From an uncultured Clostridium sp. (GTDB lineage Bacteria > Bacillota > Clostridia > TANB77 > CAG-508): DNA of 46,421 bases. The notes beneath the pieces are model-generated. The model was not told where the DNA came from and made no database searches. It saw only the letters and a list, made by a program, of their open reading frames with translations. Position numbers and translations under genes: made by a program. Location: NCBI GenBank assembly GCA_902462295.1, contig CABQAZ010000013.1, positions 1-46,421 of the forward strand, written 5' to 3'. This document shows positions 41,026 through 46,421 of the stretch, in pieces. Within the stretch, counting starts at the first letter, position 1. The number at the start of each line of letters is the position of its first letter.

Positions 41026-41109
41026 AAAAGTGTATCAAATAAAAATTAAGCATAAAATATAAATAAACTCATAAACTTAAAAGAAAGAGAAGCAAGTGGA
41101 GGGTTTATT

Positions 41110-41661
41110 ATGTTTATATATAATTTAAAAGTAAATGGAGGAGTTTTACTAAAGATTATAATTGTAGTTTTATCAATGTTTATGTTGATTGTTTTTGGCA
41201 TAAGTATTTATAAAATTTTCTTTACAAGCGGAAAATTTGTAGTAAATGATAAGTTAAAAGAAAAAGATGTAATAGAAATTCAGACAGATAATTATACAAA
41301 CATATTAAAAGCAGTACATGATAATCCAGATTCTTATATAGGAGTGAAAATTAATTTTACAGGTTACATATATAGAGTGATTGATTTTAAAGAGGAGCAG
41401 TTTGTTATTGCAAGAGATATGTTTATTAATGAAAATAAAACGCAATCTGTAGTAGTAGGTTTTTTATGTGAATACAAGAATGCAGTTAATTTTACAAATG
41501 GTACTTGGGTTAATATAACTGGTACTATTGAAATGGGAAAATATCATAATGAACAAATACCATTTATTAATGTGACTGAAATGAAAGAAACTACTGAGCC
41601 TGATAATTCTTCTGTAATGCCACCAAGTAATGATTATGTGCCTACTAGTGGAATTTTTTAA
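41110..41661 (+). CDS. YcgQ/DUF1980-like membrane-anchored protein
   Basis: 183-aa protein with one N-terminal membrane helix (about 15-37) and an outer domain. The segment NPDSYIGVKINFTGYIYRV, followed by EEQFVIARDMFINENKTQSVVVGFLCEY and TWVNITGTIE, matches the OB-like C-terminal part of YcgQ/TIGR03943 proteins (NPxxYxGKxIxxxGFVYR...FVVAR...VGLLVE). Classical members carry more helices and sit beside a YcgR permease, which is absent here. The tail is Pro/Ser-rich. RBS GGAGGG. Function unknown. Confidence 0.72.
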   Translation: MFIYNLKVNGGVLLKIIIVVLSMFMLIVFGISIYKIFFTSGKFVVNDKLKEKDVIEIQTDNYTNILKAVHDNPDSYIGVKINFTGYIYRVIDFKEEQFVIARDMFINENKTQSVVVGFLCEYKNAVNFTNGTWVNITGTIEMGKYHNEQIPFINVTEMKETTEPDNSSVMPPSNDYVPTSGIF

Positions 41662-41696
41662 GTAGCAAATATTATTTTAAAAAATTGTAAAATTTG

Positions 41697-41725
41697 TTGA
41701 AATCTGTAGAATAATATGTTAAAAT
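41697..41725 (+). promoter_or_regulatory. Promoter of phoH
   Basis: TTGAAA (41697-41702), 17 bases, TAAAAT (41720-41725). A hairpin AAGCTTATG/CATAAGTTT (41746-41772) lies in the leader. Confidence 0.7.
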
Positions 41726-41799
41726 AATTATGTAACTATTTAACGAAGCTTATGGACAATATCATAAGTTTAAAGACTGCACTAAAAAGGAGTGACATT

Positions 41800-43242
41800 A
41801 TGGTAACAAAGAAAAAATTTATACTAGGAATTCAATCTTTGATTTCTAGTGAAGACTCAACACTTCGGTTTGGAAATGATAATAAAATAATCATTCCATT
41901 TCCAGAAGGAGTTGATGAACTTCAGAAAGTTGCAGAGCAGTTTTCGGAAAAAGGAAAAATTGCCAAAAGATTGTTGGACTATTTTTCGAGTTTCAGAATT
42001 GCAGAGCTTTTAAAAGAAGGAGTAATTCAGAAAAATGGTTCTGTTCTGAAATTTGAAGCAGGATACAGAGAAGTTGAAATACCTTTGAAATCAGGAAAGC
42101 TTTCGAATTTTGAAAGAAGAAAACTTCAAATAGCCATTGGAATGAAACAACAAGACAAAAAGGCAATAGTAGTTCTCATCTCTAAGAGTCCGAGCTTTCG
42201 GATGAAAGCAGAAGCTGTTGGAGTTAAAGCACAGCCATTTAAAGAGGAAATTTTCCCTGCCTTGGAAGAACAGTATCAAGGACGAATAAAATGCGAAACA
42301 AGTGAAAAGAAAATGGCAGAGTTTAACTCTAAGGGATACATTTTCCCAAAAGATATTTTCAAATCTAAAGAAATCGAGTGGGTAACAAATTTGTTTTTAA
42401 GTATTACTACCAGAGAAGGTAGCCATCCGATTTTAGCTAGATATGATGGAGAAAAGATTATTCCTTTAAGATTTAGAGAACGCAATCCATACAATATTAA
42501 AGCAAAAAAGCTTGGACAGCATTTTGCACTTGAAGCGCTTATGACATCAGCAGAGGAAGCTCCAATTGTTATAATTAAAGGAGGAGCAGGAACTGGAAAG
42601 ACTATTGTTTCATTAGCAGCAGCATTACAGCAGACAGTGGAAAAGGAAAAAGTCTATTCTCAGATTTTGGTAACAACACCTATCGAGACTTTAAGAGAAG
42701 AGAATCTGGGATATTTGCCAGGTGCTCTTGAGCAGAAGTTCGATCCATATCTTGGAGGAATTATGGACAACTTAACAATTCTCCTTGGAAAAAAACGTTC
42801 TAAAAAGAAAGAAAACGTAAATCCAACTAAAAAGAGACAGTTAGGCAGTGATGCAGACGATGATAAAGGAAGAATGAACGATCCAAATAATATTCCAAGA
42901 GAAAATGCGAAAATGCTGATAGAACAGGGGGTTATTGTTCTTCAGTTGATCGGCCATTTAAGAGGTCGAAGTATTACTAATACTTTCTTTATTATTGATG
43001 AGGCACAGAACATTGAGCCTGCAGTAATAAAAAGTATTGTAACCAGAGCGGGAGAGGGTTCTAAATTTGTTTTCCTTGGAGACCCAACTCAGATTGACAA
43101 TCCTGAACTTAATGAAAGATACAATGGTTTAGTATACTTGTCAGAAAAAATGAAAGGAAATAAAATGTGTTGGCAGGTCACTCTGGAGGACGAAGAATCG
43201 GTAAGAAGTAAAATTGCTTATGTAGCAGCAAAAATTTTGTAA
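41800..43242 (+). CDS. PIN-PhoH family ATPase with degenerate PIN domain
   Basis: 480-aa cytoplasmic protein: an N-terminal PIN-like domain (about 1-150), a linker (150-235), and a PhoH ATPase domain. Walker A is GGAGTGKT (261-268) and Walker B FIIDEAQNIEP (Asp400, Glu401), followed by FVFLGDPTQIDNP. PIN-PhoH proteins of Bacilli start YVLDTNVL and later have SKD; here these read FILGIQSL and SKS, so the catalytic acids are gone. The basic insert KRSKKKENVNPTKKRQLG at about 333-350 is unusual. ATG at 41800 follows AAAAGGAG. Codon use is richer in G+C than the neighbours. Confidence 0.88.
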   Translation: MVTKKKFILGIQSLISSEDSTLRFGNDNKIIIPFPEGVDELQKVAEQFSEKGKIAKRLLDYFSSFRIAELLKEGVIQKNGSVLKFEAGYREVEIPLKSGKLSNFERRKLQIAIGMKQQDKKAIVVLISKSPSFRMKAEAVGVKAQPFKEEIFPALEEQYQGRIKCETSEKKMAEFNSKGYIFPKDIFKSKEIEWVTNLFLSITTREGSHPILARYDGEKIIPLRFRERNPYNIKAKKLGQHFALEALMTSAEEAPIVIIKGGAGTGKTIVSLAAALQQTVEKEKVYSQILVTTPIETLREENLGYLPGALEQKFDPYLGGIMDNLTILLGKKRSKKKENVNPTKKRQLGSDADDDKGRMNDPNNIPRENAKMLIEQGVIVLQLIGHLRGRSITNTFFIIDEAQNIEPAVIKSIVTRAGEGSKFVFLGDPTQIDNPELNERYNGLVYLSEKMKGNKMCWQVTLEDEESVRSKIAYVAAKIL

Positions 43243-43254
43243 CCATAAGAGGGG

Positions 43255-43285
43255 GAGGTTTAGTGAATTTCACTAAACCTCTCTT
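43255..43285 (+). terminator. Hairpin terminator of phoH
   Basis: Perfect 13-bp inverted repeat GAGGTTTAGTGAA/TTCACTAAACCTC with a weak following T-tract. Confidence 0.7.
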
Positions 43286-43399
43286 TACTATTGTAACAAT
43301 TATAAATGGTAAAAGTATTTACAAAAAATAAGACTTCTTTTAAAAAATTAATCAAAACCATTATTCAGTAACGTTTATACTTAAATTTTTTTAAAAGAC

Positions 43400-43428
43400 T
43401 TGAAAAATCTAAATAAGCATGATATATT
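43400..43428 (+). promoter_or_regulatory. Promoter of secA
   Basis: TTGAAA (43400-43405), 17 bases, TATATT (43423-43428). Confidence 0.65.
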
Positions 43429-43484
43429 ATATCAGTATAAAAAGACAGAAAAATTGGAAGATATAAGAAGGGAAATGAGATAAA

Positions 43485-46232
43485 ATGGGAATATTCAACA
43501 AAATATTTAAAAGTTATAGTGAAAAAGAAGTAAAAAGAATAATGCCAATAGTAGAAAAAATAAATGGATTAGAAGAAGAAATATCAAAATTAACAGATGA
43601 ACAATTAAAAGATAAAACAAGTGAATTCAAAAAACAATTAGAAGAAGAAAAAACATTAGATGATATACTACCAGAAGCATTTGCAGTAGTTAGAGAAGCA
43701 TCTAAAAGAGTATTAGGGTTAAGACATTTTGATGTCCAATTAATTGGTGGTATAATTTTACATCAAGGTAGAATTGCGGAGATGAAAACTGGTGAGGGAA
43801 AAACACTTGTAGCAACACTTCCAGTATATTTAAATGCTTTAACAGGAGAAGGTGTTCATGTAATAACTGTAAATGATTACTTGGCTAAAAGAGATAGTGA
43901 ATGGATGGGAAAATTATATAAATTTTTAGGTCTTTCAGTTGGTCTTGTAATAGCAGGAATGAAGCCAGATGAAAAGCAAAAAGCATATGCTTGTGATATA
44001 ACATATGGAACAAATAATGAATTTGGATTTGATTACTTAAGAGACAACATGGTAATTTACAAAAATCAATTAGTACAAAGAGGTTTAAATTATGCAATAG
44101 TGGATGAGATTGATAGTATTTTAATTGATGAAGCTAGAACACCACTTATTATATCTGGTAGAGCAAATCAATCTTCAGATTTATATAAAAAGGCAAATGA
44201 CTTTGTAAAAAGATTAACACCAAAAGTAATAGTAGAAGAAGATGTTAAAGATGAAGAGCAAGCTGAAGATAATGAAAAATATGATTATATTGTAGACTTA
44301 AAAGCTAAATCTGCATCATTAACACAAAAAGGTATTAAAAAAGCAGAAGAAACATTCAGACTAGAAAACTTTAATGATATAGAAAATTCAACATTAGTAC
44401 ACCATGTAAATCAAGCTTTACGTGCACATGGAGTAATGAAAAAAGATATAGATTATATCGTTAAAGATGGAGAAGTTTTAATTGTTGATGAATTTACAGG
44501 ACGTATTATGTATGGAAGAAGATATAATAACGGATTACATCAAGCAATAGAAGCTAAAGAAGGAGTTAAAATTGCAGATGAATCAAAAACTCTTGCAACA
44601 ATAACATTCCAAAATTACTTCAGAATGTATGATAAATTATCAGGTATGACTGGTACTGCTATGACAGAAGAAGCAGAATTTGAAGAAATATATAATTTGG
44701 ATGTAATTTCAATTCCAACAAATAAGCCAATGATTAGACAAGACCAAAATGATGTTATTTACAAAAATGAAAATGCTAAATTTAATGCAATAGTACAAAG
44801 CATAAAAGAAAGTCATGAAAAAGGACAACCAGTACTAGTTGGTACAGTTTCAATAGAAAAATCTGAAAAATTAAGTAAAATTCTTAAAAAAGAAGGAATA
44901 AAACATGAAGTATTAAATGCTAAATTCCATGAAAAAGAAGCAGAAATTGTTGCACAAGCTGGTAAATTTGGTGCAGTTACAATCGCAACAAATATGGCAG
45001 GACGTGGTACAGATATTATGCTTGGAGGAAATAGTGAATATTTAGCAAAACAAGAAATGAAGAAAAACAAAGTTCCAGAAAACTTAATAGAAGAAGCAAA
45101 TACATATTACGAAACAGATGAACAAGATATTTTAAGAGCAAGAGAAGAATTCCAAAGATTAGAAAAGAAATATGATGAAGAAATAAAAGAAGAAAAAGAA
45201 AAAGTAATATCAGCTGGTGGTTTAAAAATAATAGGAACAGAAAGACATGAATCAAGAAGAATTGATAACCAGTTACGTGGACGTAGTGGACGTCAAGGAG
45301 ACCCTGGTGAATCTAAATTCTATATAGGATTAGATGATGATTTAATGAAAATCTTTGGTGGAGATATGATTACTAAAGTTTATAATACCATTGGAATGGA
45401 TGAAAATATTCCTATTGAAAACAGAATGATTAGTAATGCAGTAGAATCAGCTCAAAAGAAAGTTGAGGGAAGAAACTTTAGTATTAGAAAAAATGTATTA
45501 AAATATGATGATGTTATGAACGCTCAAAGAGAAATAATATATAAACAAAGACGTGAAGTTCTTGATGGAGAAAATCTAAAAGATAATATATTAAATATGA
45601 TAAATTCACTTGCTGAAGAAGTTGTATTAACATATTTTGCAGGAGATGAAGAGGTTAGTGTAGAAGCTCTTGATACTGATATTAGAAATACATTTGGAAT
45701 TGAAATGGTTGATTTTATAAAAGAAAATTCTAAAGATTCAAATGTTATTGTTGAAAAGCTTAGAGAATTAGCTTCATCAAAATATGAAGAAAAAGAAAAT
45801 GAAATTGGAAGTGAAGATTTAAGAGAACTTGAGAGAGTTGTTATGCTTAAAGTTGTTGATCAAAAATGGATGGATCATATTGATGCAATGGATGAGCTAA
45901 AAGATGGTATTGGTCTTCGTGCTTATGGACAACAAGATCCTGTTGTAAAATACAGAATCGAGGGTATGGAAATGTTTGAAGAAATGGTTCTTGATATTAA
46001 ACATGATGTTGTTAAAATTCTTATGAATTTACGTAAACAAGAAGAGGTGAAAAGAGAGGAAGCAGCTAAAATTACAGGTGCAGCTCTACAGGCTATTAAT
46101 AGCTTAGATAATGGTCAACAAATGAAGTCTGAAGTTAATAAAACTGTTGTAAATGATGGACCTAAAGTTGGACGTAATGATCCTTGTCCATGTGGTTCGG
46201 GAAAAAAATATAAGAATTGTTGTGGCAAGTAA
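43485..46232 (+). CDS. secA: Preprotein translocase ATPase SecA
   Basis: 915-aa motor ATPase that drives secretory proteins through SecYEG. Walker A is MKTGEGKT (100-107). DEIDSILIDEARTPL is the DEAD-type Walker B with following residues. The preprotein cross-linking domain lies after it, SGMTGTAMTEEAEF is present, and RIDNQLRGRSGRQGDPGES is motif VI. The C-terminal end carries the zinc-binding SEC-C motif DPCPCGSGKKYKNCC, which also binds SecB or ribosomes. Normal length. RBS AGGGAAATG region before ATG 43485. A structured RNA candidate and terminator follow the stop codon. Confidence 0.98.
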   Translation: MGIFNKIFKSYSEKEVKRIMPIVEKINGLEEEISKLTDEQLKDKTSEFKKQLEEEKTLDDILPEAFAVVREASKRVLGLRHFDVQLIGGIILHQGRIAEMKTGEGKTLVATLPVYLNALTGEGVHVITVNDYLAKRDSEWMGKLYKFLGLSVGLVIAGMKPDEKQKAYACDITYGTNNEFGFDYLRDNMVIYKNQLVQRGLNYAIVDEIDSILIDEARTPLIISGRANQSSDLYKKANDFVKRLTPKVIVEEDVKDEEQAEDNEKYDYIVDLKAKSASLTQKGIKKAEETFRLENFNDIENSTLVHHVNQALRAHGVMKKDIDYIVKDGEVLIVDEFTGRIMYGRRYNNGLHQAIEAKEGVKIADESKTLATITFQNYFRMYDKLSGMTGTAMTEEAEFEEIYNLDVISIPTNKPMIRQDQNDVIYKNENAKFNAIVQSIKESHEKGQPVLVGTVSIEKSEKLSKILKKEGIKHEVLNAKFHEKEAEIVAQAGKFGAVTIATNMAGRGTDIMLGGNSEYLAKQEMKKNKVPENLIEEANTYYETDEQDILRAREEFQRLEKKYDEEIKEEKEKVISAGGLKIIGTERHESRRIDNQLRGRSGRQGDPGESKFYIGLDDDLMKIFGGDMITKVYNTIGMDENIPIENRMISNAVESAQKKVEGRNFSIRKNVLKYDDVMNAQREIIYKQRREVLDGENLKDNILNMINSLAEEVVLTYFAGDEEVSVEALDTDIRNTFGIEMVDFIKENSKDSNVIVEKLRELASSKYEEKENEIGSEDLRELERVVMLKVVDQKWMDHIDAMDELKDGIGLRAYGQQDPVVKYRIEGMEMFEEMVLDIKHDVVKILMNLRKQEEVKREEAAKITGAALQAINSLDNGQQMKSEVNKTVVNDGPKVGRNDPCPCGSGKKYKNCCGK

Positions 46233-46269
46233 GATAAAATAAGGAAAAACTTAAAATTTGAAAACTAGT

Positions 46270-46366
46270 AGGTTGATTCGAGTTTTATAACTTGTCCACG
46301 TAATGTGGTGAAAACCTAAGTAAAATAAGGATGTAGACAACGTTTTAAATGTGGACATCCTTTTTT
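46270..46366 (+). ncRNA. Candidate structured RNA or leader ending in a terminator
   Basis: A closing stem TAGGTT/AACCTA (46270-46275, 46314-46319) holds two hairpins, CGAGTT/AACTTG (46280-46295) and CCAC/GTGG (46297-46309), giving a three-way junction. After 7 bases the stem AAGGATGT/ACATCCTT (46327-46362) with a T-run forms a terminator. This aptamer-plus-terminator layout upstream of a gene suggests a riboswitch or small RNA. It matches no class I recognise. It could also be only the secA 3' region. Confidence 0.4.
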
Positions 46367-46404
46367 CTATAATTAATGGTATAATATATGTAGGAGTTGA
46401 TAGT

Positions 46405-46421
46405 ATGCTTTATTTAAAGAA
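46405..46421 (+). CDS. Start of a gene cut by the window edge
   Basis: ATG at 46405 preceded by AGGAG (46393-46397) with 7-base spacing and TATAAT at 46380-46385. Only about five codons (MLYLK) are visible, so no function can be given. Confidence 0.45.

Overview
The window reads as chromosome of a low-G+C, spore-forming, Gram-positive anaerobe of the Clostridia. The sequence is very A+T-rich, arginine is mostly AGA, ribosome-binding sites are strong (AGGAGG type), and vegetative promoters repeatedly show a 17-base spacer. It carries a class A RNase P RNA, a DnaE polymerase, pta plus two acetate kinases for acetate fermentation, and several sporulation genes: an alpha/beta SASP, a CwlJ-GerQ germination pair, SpoIVB and a YtvI-like protein. 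The exact genus cannot be read from the sequence; an uncultured gut clostridium is an inference.

Layout. 1-13 kb: dnaE, a convergent mgtA-type Mg2+ P-type ATPase, rnpB, a ZIP transporter, feoA-feoB, an rRNA m5C methyltransferase, an unknown helical protein and guanine deaminase. 13-23.3 kb: a G+C-rich Spo0A-C-like small gene, cwlJ-gerQ, pta-ackA-ackA, a DUF4173/DUF2975/HTH operon, a GT51 transglycosylase, DUF1064, SASP and a Cof-type HAD phosphatase. 23.4-33.9 kb: a ten-gene operon for a Tad-like pilus or secretion machine. 34-43 kb: spoIVB, a cohesin-like surface protein, DUF5662-trmB, a Pro/Arg-rich protein, an MBL-fold protein, a Cys-rich CBS protein, an AI-2E/YtvI protein, a YcgQ-like protein and PIN-PhoH. 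43.5-46.2 kb: secA, followed by a structured, terminator-ended RNA candidate and the first codons of another gene.

The most novel item is the 23.4-33.9 kb operon. It encodes a SAF/CpaB-like protein, two degenerate TadZ/MinD-like ATPases, a membrane-anchored CpaF-like ATPase, and one long protein that appears to fuse TadB- and TadC-like T2SSF halves. Six small single-helix proteins follow. Four of them begin with the same leaderless MEN-(A/V)-x-x-A-L start running directly into a hydrophobic helix, as if a mature pilin N-terminus were encoded without the prepilin leader. No prepilin peptidase is visible. An internal promoter sits in front of the later subunits. I read it as a Tad-derived filament or secretion system whose subunits need no leader cleavage.

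Two families of intergenic inverted repeats are also notable. One is bounded by AAGCTT-centred arms that differ between copies but remain complementary within each copy. The other carries a TACCYGGTYYYARA core and occurs as a terminator, as a triple array before feoA, and as a 33-bp perfect inverted repeat.
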